From contig NZ_FOYH01000005.1 of the NCBI RefSeq assembly GCF_900116015.1, positions 186,001-250,000 of the forward strand: 64,000 nt of DNA. Direction: 5' to 3'. Positions 10,822 through 20,273 of the stretch are shown piece after piece. A program made the translations under genes and the position numbers. A model generated the notes under the pieces. That model was not told the DNA's origin and searched no databases. It was given only the letters and a program-made list of their open reading frames with translations. The stretch's first letter is position 1; each line of letters opens with the position of its first letter. The stretch is from Enterobacter sp. kpr-6 (GTDB taxonomy: Bacteria; Pseudomonadota; Gammaproteobacteria; Enterobacterales; Enterobacteriaceae).

Positions 10822-10885
10822 GATATAGGCTGCTTTAAGATTGGGATACTTGATTGAATCGACGGATTCGATAGCTAATATCTTA
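10822..10885 (-). promoter_or_regulatory. katG promoter with candidate OxyR site
   Basis: On the minus strand, 10885-10849 reads as two 15-mers, TAAGATATTAGCTAT and GTCGATTCAATCAAG, separated by exactly 7 nt. Against the OxyR consensus ATAGnTnnnAnCTAT-N7-ATAGnTnnnAnCTAT they match 8/10 and 6/10 fixed positions. The -10 candidate TATATC is at 10827-10822, with no good -35, as usual for an activator-dependent promoter. The same interval is upstream of divergent lhr. Confidence 0.6.
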
Positions 10886-11017
10886 TAAATATCACCTTTC
10901 CCCGCTGCGGTTTGCGTTACGCCTCGCAATTCCCTTGCTAACTGAAGGGTTAAAGACCTTTCAAAACAGGCGTAATGGGCTAACTTTGAGCTATCTCTTT
11001 TTGACCGCCTGGATGCC

Positions 11018-14000
11018 ATGCACAACGATCACCCCAACGACGATCCCTTAAACCTTTTTGCCGCGCCGACCCGCGACTGGTTTGTGGCTGCATTTCGCGC
11101 ACCGACCGGGGCCCAGTGCGAGGCGTGGCGGGCGATTGCCACGGGAAAGCCCAGTCTTATCGTCGCGCCCACCGGTTCCGGCAAAACGCTGGCGGCCTTT
11201 TTACATGCCATCGACGCGCTGTTTAAAGAGAAGGCGCACCCGCCTCAGAAGCCCGACAAAAAGAGCGCCACGCGCATTCTTTACATTTCGCCGATCAAAG
11301 CGCTGGCCACCGACGTGGAACGCAATCTGCGCATTCCCCTTGAAGGCGTCAGCGCGGAACGGCAGCGCCAGGGACTGTCGGCCACCCCGATCACCGTGGG
11401 TGTGCGTTCCGGGGATACGCCCACCGCTGAGCGGGCAAAACTTCTGCGCACGCCGCCGGATATCCTTATCACCACCCCAGAATCACTGTTTTTGCTGCTC
11501 ACCTCCCAGGCGCGGGAGACGCTGCGCGGGATCAACACCATCATCGTCGATGAAGTTCACGCCATGGCCGGTTCCAAACGCGGGTCGCAACTGGCGCTGA
11601 GTCTGGAGCGCCTCGACGCCCTGCTCGCCGTTCCCGCCCAGCGCGTCGGGCTGTCGGCCACCGTGCATCCGGTGTCGCGCATCGCGGAATTTCTCGGCGG
11701 CAGCCAGCCGGTGACTCTCGTTAACCCGCCGTCCGGCAGAAAACTGGATCTGCGGGTCGTCGTGCCCGTCGAGGATATGACCGATATTCCGGGCCGCCCG
11801 GATGCGGGGGATTCCTCCGGGCGGGCAGGGGCGGGCGGCTCGATCTGGCCGCATGTTGAAGCGCGCATTCTCGACGAAGTGCTGGCGCGGCAATCAACCA
11901 TCATCTTCACCAACACCCGTGGACTGGCGGAAAAGCTCACCGCCCGCCTCAATGAACTCTACGCGCTACGCCAGGGCGAACAGCCAGTGGTTGAGACTGC
12001 CGCGCTGCACTCCTTTTCCGGCGGCGTGGAAAAGCGCTCGGAGGGAGTGGGTGCATATATTGCCCGGTCGCACCACGGATCGGTGTCCAAAGAGCAGCGC
12101 AAGGAGATCGAATCGGCGCTGAAAGCGGGCGAATTACGCTGCGTGGTGGCGACCTCAAGCCTCGAACTGGGCATCGACATGGGGCTGGTGGATCTGGTGA
12201 TCCAGGTCGGTGCGCCGCCGTCGGTGGCCAGCGCCTTGCAGCGCGTGGGCCGCGCCAGTCATCAGGTGGGCGGCACCTCGTCAGGGGTGATGTTTCCGCG
12301 TACCCGCCGCGATCTGGTGGACGCCACGGTGATCGTGCGGCGGATGCGGGAAAAACGGCTCGAAACCCTCACCCCGCCGCGCAATCCGCTGGACGTGCTC
12401 GCCCAGCAGACCATTGCCGCCGTCGCCATGGACACGCTGCGGGTGGATGAGTGGTACGACACCGTGCGCCGCGCCGATCCCTTTCGCACTCTGCCTCGCG
12501 CGGCCTTTGACGCCACGCTGGATATGCTGGCGGGGAAATATCCCTCGGACGCTTTCAGCCAGCTTCGCCCGCGCCTGATCTGGGATCGGGAAAACGATTT
12601 GTTGATGGCGCGCCCCGGTGCCCAGCACCTGGCGGTGACCAGCGGCGGCACCATCCCCGATCGCGGCATGTACACGGTGATCCTGCCTGAAGGCGAGGAG
12701 CAGGCGGGATCGCGGCGGGTGGGGGAGCTTGACGAAGAGATGGTGTTCGAATCGCGGGTTAACGACATCATCACCCTCGGCGCGACCTCCTGGCGCATCC
12801 AGCAGATCACCCACGATCAGGTGGTAGTAGTGCCTGCGCCTGGCCGTTCGGCGCGGCTACCGTTCTGGCGTGGCGAGGGCGTGGGCCGCCCGGCGGAACT
12901 GGGGGAAGCCATCGGTGAATTTCTGCGGGCGACAGGCTCGCAGCCGGAACCGGCGCTGCTTAACGCCCTGCAACGGGACGGACTGGACGCGAGCGCCGCG
13001 CAAAATCTTCTGACGCTGCTCCGTGAACAGCAGGAGGCCACCGGCATTCTGCCCACCGACCGGACGCTGGTGGTGGAGCGCTGCCGCGATGAAACCGGCG
13101 ACTGGCGGGTGATCCTGCACTCGCCTTACGGCAAGCGGGTTCATGCGCCCTGGGCGCAGGCGATTGCCGACCGGATCCGTCTGCGGATGGGACTCGATCC
13201 GGCGATTGCCGCCAGTGACGACGGCATCATCGCCCGCTTCCCGGATACCGACGGCAGGGTGCCGGGCGCAGAGCTGTTTATTTTCGATCCCGACCGCCTG
13301 CAACGCGCTGTGGCGGAAGGCGTAGGCAACTCGGCGCTGTTTGCCGCCCGCTTTCGGGAGTGCGCCTCGCGCGCGCTGCTTCTGCCCCGGCGCTCGCCCG
13401 GCAAGCGTTCTCCCCTCTGGCAACAGCGGTTACGCGCCAGCCAGCTTCTGGCGGTGGCCCGCGAATATGCGGATTTTCCGGTGCTGCTGGAGACCGCCCG
13501 CGAATGTTTGCAGGATGTCTACGACCTGCCCGCGCTGCACCGCCTGATGGAGCGGGTGCAGCAGGGCGAGATCCAGCTTTGCGACGTGAACACCCAGACG
13601 CCGTCCCCCTTCGCCGCGCCGCTGCTGTTTGGCTACGTGGCGGAATTTATGTACGCCAGCGATGCGCCGCTGGCCGAACGCCAGGCGTCGATGCTGGCGC
13701 TCGACAGCAGCCTGCTCGGTGAACTGTTAGGCCAGACGGACATCAGCGAACTGCTCGATCCGGCTGTCGTCGTGCAGGTAGAAGAAGAACTGCAACACCG
13801 CGCCGCCGGGCGTCAGGCGGTGGGGATGGAAGGGCTGGTGGATCTGCTGCGCGATCTCGGCCCGCTTAGCGAAACAGAAATTATGCTGCGTACCGAAGAG
13901 ACGCCCGACGCCTGTGCAGACCATTTGCGGGCGCTGGAGAAAGCCCGGCGAATCATCCGCGTGACTATTGCCGATGAAAAGCGCTGGGCGGTGGTTGAAG

Positions 14001-15631
14001 ATGCCGCCCGGCTGCGCGATGCGCTCGGCACGCGCCTGCCGCCGTCGCTGCCCGCCGCGTTTCTGACGCCGCTGTCCGATCCCCTGCGCGATCTGCTGCG
14101 CCGCTACGCCCGCACTCATACCCTGTTTACCACCGCACAGGCGGCAGCGCATTTTGGCCTTGGCGTCGCGGTTGCCGGGGATGCGCTGACGGCGCTTCGC
14201 GAGCAGGGCACTCTGCTCTCCGGCAACTTCAGCCAGAGCGCGACCGCCGACGGCGAATGGGTCGCCAGCGAGGTGTTCCGTCGCCTGAAACTGCGATCGT
14301 TACAGGCTGCGCGCGAGGCAACCCGTCCGGTGGCGGTGCAGGCGTGGGTGATGCTGTTACTGGAGCGGCACGGGCTGGTCAGCGACGCCACCGCGCATAC
14401 CGACGCGGCCCACGGCGCATACGAAGGCATTAACGGCGTGGCGCGGGTGATTGAGCAACTGGCGGGCGTGGCGCTGCCCGCCTCGATCTGGGAGGCGCAG
14501 ATTTTCCCCGCCAGAGTTGCCGATTATCAGCCTGCGATGCTCGACGAACTGCTGGCGACCGGGGAGGCGATCTGGTCAGGGCATAAAGCGGCGGGCAAAA
14601 ACGACGGACTGGTAGCGCTGCACCTGCGCGAGTTTGCCGCTGAAACGCTGACCCCGCCTGATGACGATCCTGACCGCCTCTCGCCGCGCCATCATGCGGT
14701 GCTGGCAGCGCTCGCGGACGGCGGGGCTTATTTCGCCTGGCAAATTCAGGCGCAACTGGCGGATACCGATCCGCAGGAAGTACAGGCCACGCTGTGGGAT
14801 CTGGCGTGGCAGGGCTATGTGACCACCGATTCGTGGGTGGCGCTGCGGGGGCTGACCGGTCCGGCAGGCGTGACCAGTCGTCGTCCGTCGCGCGCGCTGC
14901 GCACCCGGCGCGGGCGGCTGGTGAGTTATACCAGCATGGGTGCGCGGGAGCGGCAGCCCGTCAGTACAGCCACGGTAGCGGGGCGCTGGTCGCGGATATT
15001 GCATGAACCGGTGGCCCCAACAATTCAGGCGCTGGCGCTGGCAGAAAATATGCTCGATCGCTACGGGATCATCACCCGGGGGGCGGCTGTGAGCGAGCAG
15101 ATCCCCGGCGGTTTCCCGGCCCTGACGCCGCTGCTGCGCGGCATGGAAGACGCCGGGCGCATCCTGCGCGGTCATTTTGTAAAAGGGCTGGGCGGGGCGC
15201 AGTTTTCTGACACCGCGACCATCGACCGGCTGCGCATGATCGATGAAGCCCGACGCCAGGAGAGCGTGGCGGTGACGCTTTCCGCCCTCGATCCCGCCAG
15301 TCCGTTTGGCGCGATCACCGGCTGGCCGCCATGTGCGGCGACCAGCCGTCCCACCCGACGCAGCGGCGCGCTGGTGGTGATCTGGCGCGGCAGGCTGGTG
15401 CTTTATCTGGCGCAGGGCGGGAAGGAGTTGCTGACGTTTGACGATCAGGAGATGGCGCACTGGCAGAAAGCGGCGCTGACATCGCTGGCGACGGCGCTCG
15501 GACGGCGCAAACACGGCACCTTTACGCTTGAACTGGTCAACGGCAAACCTGTTGCCACCTCCCCGCTCGACCCCACCCTGCGCGCCGTCGGATTCTCCCG
15601 CGTGCCGAAAGGGTATAGCTGGTACGGGTGA
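11018..15631 (+). CDS. lhr: Large DEAD/DEAH-box helicase Lhr
   Basis: Superfamily 2 ATP-dependent 3'-5' helicase/translocase linked to DNA repair; 1537 residues against 1538 in E. coli. Domains in order: RecA-like domain 1 with Walker A PTGSGKT (51-57) and DEVH near residue 178, RecA-like domain 2 (TSSLELGIDMG; QRVGRASHQ), the winged-helix/Lhr-core region, and the long C-terminal domain reported in E. coli to carry uracil-DNA glycosylase activity. The last residues read GYSWYG where E. coli, from memory, ends GLDWG, so the Asp near the E. coli C terminus is not conserved. Start ATG 11018 aligns with the E. coli N terminus but has a weak ribosome site. Very GC-rich; not in the E. coli context near rnt. 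Confidence 0.95.
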   Translation: MHNDHPNDDPLNLFAAPTRDWFVAAFRAPTGAQCEAWRAIATGKPSLIVAPTGSGKTLAAFLHAIDALFKEKAHPPQKPDKKSATRILYISPIKALATDVERNLRIPLEGVSAERQRQGLSATPITVGVRSGDTPTAERAKLLRTPPDILITTPESLFLLLTSQARETLRGINTIIVDEVHAMAGSKRGSQLALSLERLDALLAVPAQRVGLSATVHPVSRIAEFLGGSQPVTLVNPPSGRKLDLRVVVPVEDMTDIPGRPDAGDSSGRAGAGGSIWPHVEARILDEVLARQSTIIFTNTRGLAEKLTARLNELYALRQGEQPVVETAALHSFSGGVEKRSEGVGAYIARSHHGSVSKEQRKEIESALKAGELRCVVATSSLELGIDMGLVDLVIQVGAPPSVASALQRVGRASHQVGGTSSGVMFPRTRRDLVDATVIVRRMREKRLETLTPPRNPLDVLAQQTIAAVAMDTLRVDEWYDTVRRADPFRTLPRAAFDATLDMLAGKYPSDAFSQLRPRLIWDRENDLLMARPGAQHLAVTSGGTIPDRGMYTVILPEGEEQAGSRRVGELDEEMVFESRVNDIITLGATSWRIQQITHDQVVVVPAPGRSARLPFWRGEGVGRPAELGEAIGEFLRATGSQPEPALLNALQRDGLDASAAQNLLTLLREQQEATGILPTDRTLVVERCRDETGDWRVILHSPYGKRVHAPWAQAIADRIRLRMGLDPAIAASDDGIIARFPDTDGRVPGAELFIFDPDRLQRAVAEGVGNSALFAARFRECASRALLLPRRSPGKRSPLWQQRLRASQLLAVAREYADFPVLLETARECLQDVYDLPALHRLMERVQQGEIQLCDVNTQTPSPFAAPLLFGYVAEFMYASDAPLAERQASMLALDSSLLGELLGQTDISELLDPAVVVQVEEELQHRAAGRQAVGMEGLVDLLRDLGPLSETEIMLRTEETPDACADHLRALEKARRIIRVTIADEKRWAVVEDAARLRDALGTRLPPSLPAAFLTPLSDPLRDLLRRYARTHTLFTTAQAAAHFGLGVAVAGDALTALREQGTLLSGNFSQSATADGEWVASEVFRRLKLRSLQAAREATRPVAVQAWVMLLLERHGLVSDATAHTDAAHGAYEGINGVARVIEQLAGVALPASIWEAQIFPARVADYQPAMLDELLATGEAIWSGHKAAGKNDGLVALHLREFAAETLTPPDDDPDRLSPRHHAVLAALADGGAYFAWQIQAQLADTDPQEVQATLWDLAWQGYVTTDSWVALRGLTGPAGVTSRRPSRALRTRRGRLVSYTSMGARERQPVSTATVAGRWSRILHEPVAPTIQALALAENMLDRYGIITRGAAVSEQIPGGFPALTPLLRGMEDAGRILRGHFVKGLGGAQFSDTATIDRLRMIDEARRQESVAVTLSALDPASPFGAITGWPPCAATSRPTRRSGALVVIWRGRLVLYLAQGGKELLTFDDQEMAHWQKAALTSLATALGRRKHGTFTLELVNGKPVATSPLDPTLRAVGFSRVPKGYSWYG

Positions 15632-15649
15632 AGCGGGTGATGAGATTTC

Positions 15650-15786
15650 CCCCTCACCCCGGCCCTCTCCCCATGGGAGAGGGGGAAAACCCAGCCCGCC
15701 GAACTATCCCCTCTCCCTCAGGGAGAGGGGCAAAGCCAGCCCGCCGAACTACTCCCTCTCCCTCAGGGAGAGGGCCGGGGTGAGGG
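15650..15786. repeat. REP-like palindrome cluster 1
   Basis: Three palindromic units (15651-15683, 15708-15730, 15754-15786) built on CCCTCTCCC...GGGAGAGGG. The outer units add CCCTCACCCCGG arms facing inward, so 15651-15671 and 15766-15786 are perfect inverted copies. Both spacers contain AGCCCGCCGAACT. It lies between lhr and the crt operon. Confidence 0.85.
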
Positions 15787-15901
15787 TAGAGGTGAGGGTT
15801 TGTTTATTCAGTGTAAAAAACCTGTTGCGTTATGGCGCACCCCTCCGGCCCGGTCTACGTTTAAATCAACAAGTAAAGAAATTCTGATGGGTGATGTCGC
15901 A

Positions 15902-16825
15902 ATGTTGAGCCGTAGTGATAGCGCTGTTTCGCACAATTGCGACCCGGGCGTACTAAAGAAGTCGATTGAAGACCATTTGCAGGCGCTGCTGCCGGAGCCG
16001 GAAAGCCATGACGTGGTGAGCCTGGCAATGCGTGAAAGCGTCATGGCCCCCGGAAAACGCATCCGACCGCTGTTGATGCTGCTGACCGCTCACGATCTCG
16101 GCTTTCGTGGCCCGAAGCACACGTTGCTGGATCTCGCCTGCGCGGTGGAGATGATCCACACCGCCTCGCTGGTGCTGGACGATATGCCCTGTATGGATAA
16201 CGCCGATATGCGGCGCGGGCTGCCAACCACCCACAAAAAATTTGGTGAAAGCGTGGCGATCCTCGCCGCCATCGGTCTGCTGTCAAAAGCGTTCGGACTG
16301 GCTTCGGCAAGCCCGGAGCTGGCAGGAGAAAGCCGCGCCCAGGTGGTCAGCGAACTCTCCGGTGCGGTGGGTGTACAGGGGCTGGTGCTGGGGCAGTTCC
16401 GCGATCTCAGCGAGGGCCGTTCAGCCTGCTCAACCGAATCCATTCTTGATACCAACCATCTCAAAACCGGCATCCTGTTTAGCGCGATGCTGCAAATCAT
16501 TGCCATCGTCAGCGGATCGGGCGATGTCACCCGGCAAAAATTACGCGAGTTTGCGCTGGATTTCGGCCAGGCGTTTCAGCTTATGGACGATCTGTGCGAT
16601 AGCCACGCGACCACCGGTAAAGATCCGCATCAGGACGCGGGGAAATCAACGCTGGTCAATGTGCTGGGAAAAGATGCCGCGTATAAAAAGCTCCACGAAC
16701 ATATTCAGTCTGCGGATCGCCATTTAACCGTTGCCCACCTCCAGGGTAATGCCATCCGTCAGTTTATGCATGCATGGGTTGAAAACATCACGGCAATGAA
16801 TACGCCGATCATGAAGATCGCCTGA
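15902..16825 (+). CDS. crtE: Geranylgeranyl diphosphate synthase CrtE
   Basis: Trans-prenyltransferase that makes the C20 precursor GGPP. First Asp-rich motif DDMPCMD, second DDLCD; GKRIRP and FGQAFQLMDD are typical. It resembles the Pantoea agglomerans type, including the C-terminal PIMKIA. I chose ATG 15902 (307 residues) because the start then aligns residue for residue with that protein and GGGTGAT lies upstream; ATG 15887 would add five residues. First gene of crtE-idi-crtX-crtY-crtI-crtB. I could not pick a convincing promoter in the 115 nt after the REP-like cluster. Confidence 0.95.
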   Translation: MLSRSDSAVSHNCDPGVLKKSIEDHLQALLPEPESHDVVSLAMRESVMAPGKRIRPLLMLLTAHDLGFRGPKHTLLDLACAVEMIHTASLVLDDMPCMDNADMRRGLPTTHKKFGESVAILAAIGLLSKAFGLASASPELAGESRAQVVSELSGAVGVQGLVLGQFRDLSEGRSACSTESILDTNHLKTGILFSAMLQIIAIVSGSGDVTRQKLREFALDFGQAFQLMDDLCDSHATTGKDPHQDAGKSTLVNVLGKDAAYKKLHEHIQSADRHLTVAHLQGNAIRQFMHAWVENITAMNTPIMKIA

Positions 16826-16843
16826 ATACCCAAGGAAGCAGGA

Positions 16844-17887
16844 ATGAAAGAAGCCAGTCTGGTTCAGCGTAAGAACGATCATCTGGATATCGTGCTCGAT
16901 CCCCGCCGCGCGCAATCAACGGTCACGTCGGGATTTGAGCACTGGCGTTTTACCCACTGCGCGCTGCCGGAACTGGATTACGCCGCCATCGATCTCTCCA
17001 CCTCACTGTTTAATAAACGTCTTGATGCTCCGCTGCTGATCAGTTCCATGACCGGCGGCGCGGCGCGTTCCGGGGAGATTAACCGCCATCTGGCACAAGC
17101 GGCGCAGGCGCTGAATATTGCGATGGGCGTCGGTTCGCAGCGCGTGGCGCTGGAAAGTCGCTACGACAGCGGGCTGGATAAATCGCTGCGCCAGTTAGCG
17201 CCGTCGATTCCGCTGCTGGCGAATCTGGGGGCGGCACAGCTTTCCGGCGCGCAGGGGCTGGATTATGCCCGCCGTGCGGTGGAGATGATTGAAGCCGATG
17301 CGCTGATCGTCCATCTCAACCCGCTTCAGGAGGCGCTCCAGCCCGGTGGTGACCGCGACTGGTGCGGGCGGCTGGCGGCGATTGCCGCCGTGGTGCGCGC
17401 GCTGCCGGTGCCGGTGGTGGTCAAAGAGGTGGGCGCGGGGATTTCACCGCAGGTGGCGGGGCAGTTGATTGATGTCGGCGTATCAATGATTGACGTCGCG
17501 GGCGCGGGCGGCACCAGTTGGGCTGCCGTCGAAGGCGAACGGGCGACATCCCGCCATCAGCGGGATGTGGCGAAGGTCTTTGCCGGGTGGGGCATTCCTA
17601 CCGCCGACGCCCTGACGGGGATCTGCACCGCCTATCCGCAGGTGCCGGTGATCGCGTCCGGTGGTATCCAGAATGGCGTTGACGCCGCGAAAGCGATCCG
17701 CCTGGGCGCGTCGCTGGTCGGTCAGGCCGCCGCCGTACTCGGCAGCGCGGGCGCATCGACGGAAGAGGTTATCGACCATTTTAACGTGCTGATCGAACAA
17801 CTCCGGGTGGCCTGTTTCTGCACCGGCAGCGCCAACCTGACCGCGCTGAAAAACGCCGAACTGCACAAGATCCAGGGCGGCGTATGA
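16844..17887 (+). CDS. idi: Isopentenyl-diphosphate isomerase, type II
   Basis: FMN- and NADPH-dependent isomerase (Fni/Idi-2) interconverting IPP and DMAPP, unrelated to the type I enzyme of E. coli. It has 347 residues with RKNDHLDI at the N terminus, [12 protein letters not shown] and MGVGSQR (FMN/substrate region), [30 protein letters not shown] and ASGGIQNG (phosphate binding). It starts 18 nt after crtE with AAGGA nearby and its stop overlaps the crtX start by 4 nt. It supplies DMAPP to CrtE. With no type I idi after lysS, it may be the only isomerase in this region. Confidence 0.95.
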   Translation: MKEASLVQRKNDHLDIVLDPRRAQSTVTSGFEHWRFTHCALPELDYAAIDLSTSLFNKRLDAPLLISSMTGGAARSGEINRHLAQAAQALNIAMGVGSQRVALESRYDSGLDKSLRQLAPSIPLLANLGAAQLSGAQGLDYARRAVEMIEADALIVHLNPLQEALQPGGDRDWCGRLAAIAAVVRALPVPVVVKEVGAGISPQVAGQLIDVGVSMIDVAGAGGTSWAAVEGERATSRHQRDVAKVFAGWGIPTADALTGICTAYPQVPVIASGGIQNGVDAAKAIRLGASLVGQAAAVLGSAGASTEEVIDHFNVLIEQLRVACFCTGSANLTALKNAELHKIQGGV

Positions 17888-19125
17888 GTCATTTTGCGGT
17901 GGTTGCACCGCCGCTGTTCAGTCATTTACAAGCGATGCGCGCGCTGGCGCACCAGCTTGTCAGTCGTGGGCATCGCGTGACCTTTATCGCCGAAGGGGAG
18001 GGGGACGATTTTTACCCCCTTTCACCGGCGCTGCGTGACGCCCAGCGCGAGGTGACGCACACCAGCGCCGGGCATCTGTTTCGGGTGATTGGCGCGCTCT
18101 CCCGGCTGACGGACGTTTTATGCCAGCAGTTGCCGGACATCGTGCAGCGGCTGGCGGTGGATGCGCTGATTGTCGATCAGATGGAGCCTGCCGGGGGCCT
18201 GGTGGCCCAGGCGCTGGGCCTGCCTTATATCTCGGTGGCGTGCGCGCTGCCGGTCAACCGCGAGCCGCACTATCCGCTGCCGGTGATGCCGTTTAACTAC
18301 CGCCAGGATGAGAAAGCGCAGCGGTTGTACCACGCCAGCGAACGTATTTATGACCGCCTGATGCAGCCGCACGGGCGCGTTATTGCTCATCATGCTCAAC
18401 GCTTTGGCCTGTCGCCGCGCCAGCGCCTCGACGAATGTTTATCGCCGCTGCTGCAAATCGCCCAGTGCATTCCGGCGCTTGATTTCCCCCGTCATCAGCC
18501 GCCCGCCTGTTTTCATTATGTGGGTGCGCTCCGGGATACCCCGCCGGTGGCGGTAAAAAGTCATCCACGGGCGGTGCCGCCGCGTGCCTGGGCCTCGCTC
18601 GGCACGCTTCAGGGCCATCGCGCCGGCCTGTTTCACAAAATCGCTGCCGCCTGTCAGGACGTGGGGGCGAAAGTGATGATCGCCCATTGCGACGGGCTGA
18701 CCGACGCCGAGGTGGAATCGCTCTATCGCAGCGGAGCCAGCGCGGTGCGCGGCTTTGTCGATCAGCCTGCGGCGATCCGCGATGCCGATGTGGTGATCAC
18801 CCACGGCGGGCTGAACACCGTGCTTGATGCCATCGCAGCGGCGACCCCGCTGCTGGCGATCCCCATTACGTTCGATCAGCCTGCGGTGGCGGCGCGCGTG
18901 GCGTACAGCCAGATTGGGCGGCGCGTCTCACGCTTTGCCACCCGCAGCCACATGGCGAAGCAGCTCGACGCCTTACTCAATGACGATCGCTACCGCCAGC
19001 GCATCACCGCCGCCTGCGAGCAGTTGCGCAGAGCCGGAGGCGCGCCCCACGCGGCCTCGCTGATCGAACAGGCGATAACTCCATTTCGCCCGACACACCC
19101 GCTACGGAGCATGGAACTACGGTGA
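17884..19125 (+). CDS. crtX: Zeaxanthin glucosyltransferase CrtX
   Basis: GT1-family UDP-glucose-dependent transferase that glucosylates zeaxanthin to its mono- and diglucoside. It has 413 residues. The N-terminal acceptor domain starts [15 protein letters not shown]; the C-terminal donor domain carries [21 protein letters not shown], including the conserved His-Gly-Gly, and PITFDQPA. The ATG overlaps the idi stop (ATGA) and its own stop overlaps the crtY GTG start (GTGA), suggesting coupled translation. Its presence predicts glycosylated, more polar yellow pigment. Confidence 0.95.
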   Translation: MSHFAVVAPPLFSHLQAMRALAHQLVSRGHRVTFIAEGEGDDFYPLSPALRDAQREVTHTSAGHLFRVIGALSRLTDVLCQQLPDIVQRLAVDALIVDQMEPAGGLVAQALGLPYISVACALPVNREPHYPLPVMPFNYRQDEKAQRLYHASERIYDRLMQPHGRVIAHHAQRFGLSPRQRLDECLSPLLQIAQCIPALDFPRHQPPACFHYVGALRDTPPVAVKSHPRAVPPRAWASLGTLQGHRAGLFHKIAAACQDVGAKVMIAHCDGLTDAEVESLYRSGASAVRGFVDQPAAIRDADVVITHGGLNTVLDAIAAATPLLAIPITFDQPAVAARVAYSQIGRRVSRFATRSHMAKQLDALLNDDRYRQRITAACEQLRRAGGAPHAASLIEQAITPFRPTHPLRSMELR

Positions 19126-20273
19126 GGGATCTGATTCTGGTTGGCGGCGGGCTGGCAAACGGCCTGATCGCCTGGCGCTTAAAACAGCGCTGGCCCGCGC
19201 TTAACGTCTTAATGATTGAATCCGGCCCGGCGGCGGGCGGCAATCACACCTGGTCATTTCATCATGACGATCTCAATGCGACGCAGCACGCCTGGATTGC
19301 GCCGCTGGTGGCCCACGCCTGGAAAGGCTATGACGTGCACTTTCCCGCCTTTACGCGCCATCTGCCCGGCGGCTATTACTCGGTCACCTCCGCGCACTTC
19401 GCCGACTGTCTGGCGCAGGCGCTGGGCGACAATCTGTGGCTGAACTGCGAGGTCACGGCGCTCACCCCGGACAGCGTGACGCTGGCGAGCGGCGAGCAGA
19501 TCCCCGCGCGGGCGGTGATCGACGGGCGGGGAATGCAGCCGGATGCGAATCTGTACACCGGCTATCAGGTGTTTGTCGGTCAGGAGTGGCAGCTTGATGC
19601 GCCGCACGGCCTGACCGCGCCGATCATCATGGACGCGACGGTGGCGCAAACTCAGGGCTACCGTTTTGTTTATACGCTGCCGCTCTCCCCGGACACCCTG
19701 CTGATTGAAGACACGCGCTACGCCGACAGCCCGCAGCTTTCGCTGCCCGCGCTGCGCGAAACGATCGGTGAATACGCGGCGGCAAAACAGTGGTCGTTGC
19801 GCACCCTGCAACGTGAAGAATCCGGCTGTCTGCCGATTACGCTTTCCGGGGATATCACCGCTTTCTGGCAGACCGCCCACGGGCAGCCGCGCGCCGGACT
19901 GCGTGCCGGGCTGTTTCATCCGACCACCGGCTATTCGCTGCCGCAGGCGGCGGCGCTGGCGGATCGGATTGCCGCCCACGTACCCTTTGACGCGGCCAGC
20001 CTGTTCGCGCTGACGCGTGAATTATCCATGCAGAACTGGCGGGCGCAGGGCTATTTCCGCCTGCTCAACCGGATGCTGTTTCTGGCCGGGAAAAGTGAAA
20101 ACCGCTGGCGGGTGATGCAGCGTTTTTACACCCTGCCGGATGCCACTGTTGCGCGGTTCTACGCCGGCAAACTGACGTGGCGCGACAAAGCCCGCATTTT
20201 AACAGGAAAGCCCCCGGTACCGCCGGGCGAGGCGTTACGCGCGGCGTTTACCTTTCAACGAGGGATCAAATGA
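19122..20273 (+). CDS. crtY: Lycopene beta-cyclase CrtY
   Basis: Cyclises both ends of lycopene to beta-carotene. It has 383 residues with an N-terminal dinucleotide-binding fold (LILVGGGLANGLIAWRL, then a Glu at the end of strand 2, LMIESG). GGNHTWSFH, VIDGRG, YRFVYTLPL and GLFHPTTGYSLP are CrtY signatures. GTG start overlapping the crtX stop; its stop overlaps the crtI start by 4 nt. Confidence 0.95.
   Translation: MRDLILVGGGLANGLIAWRLKQRWPALNVLMIESGPAAGGNHTWSFHHDDLNATQHAWIAPLVAHAWKGYDVHFPAFTRHLPGGYYSVTSAHFADCLAQALGDNLWLNCEVTALTPDSVTLASGEQIPARAVIDGRGMQPDANLYTGYQVFVGQEWQLDAPHGLTAPIIMDATVAQTQGYRFVYTLPLSPDTLLIEDTRYADSPQLSLPALRETIGEYAAAKQWSLRTLQREESGCLPITLSGDITAFWQTAHGQPRAGLRAGLFHPTTGYSLPQAAALADRIAAHVPFDAASLFALTRELSMQNWRAQGYFRLLNRMLFLAGKSENRWRVMQRFYTLPDATVARFYAGKLTWRDKARILTGKPPVPPGEALRAAFTFQRGIK

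Noticed and set aside
14576..15514. 312-residue minus-strand ORF opposite lhr
   Set aside because: Shadow of the GC-rich lhr frame; Arg/Gln-rich, no family resemblance, no ribosome site.
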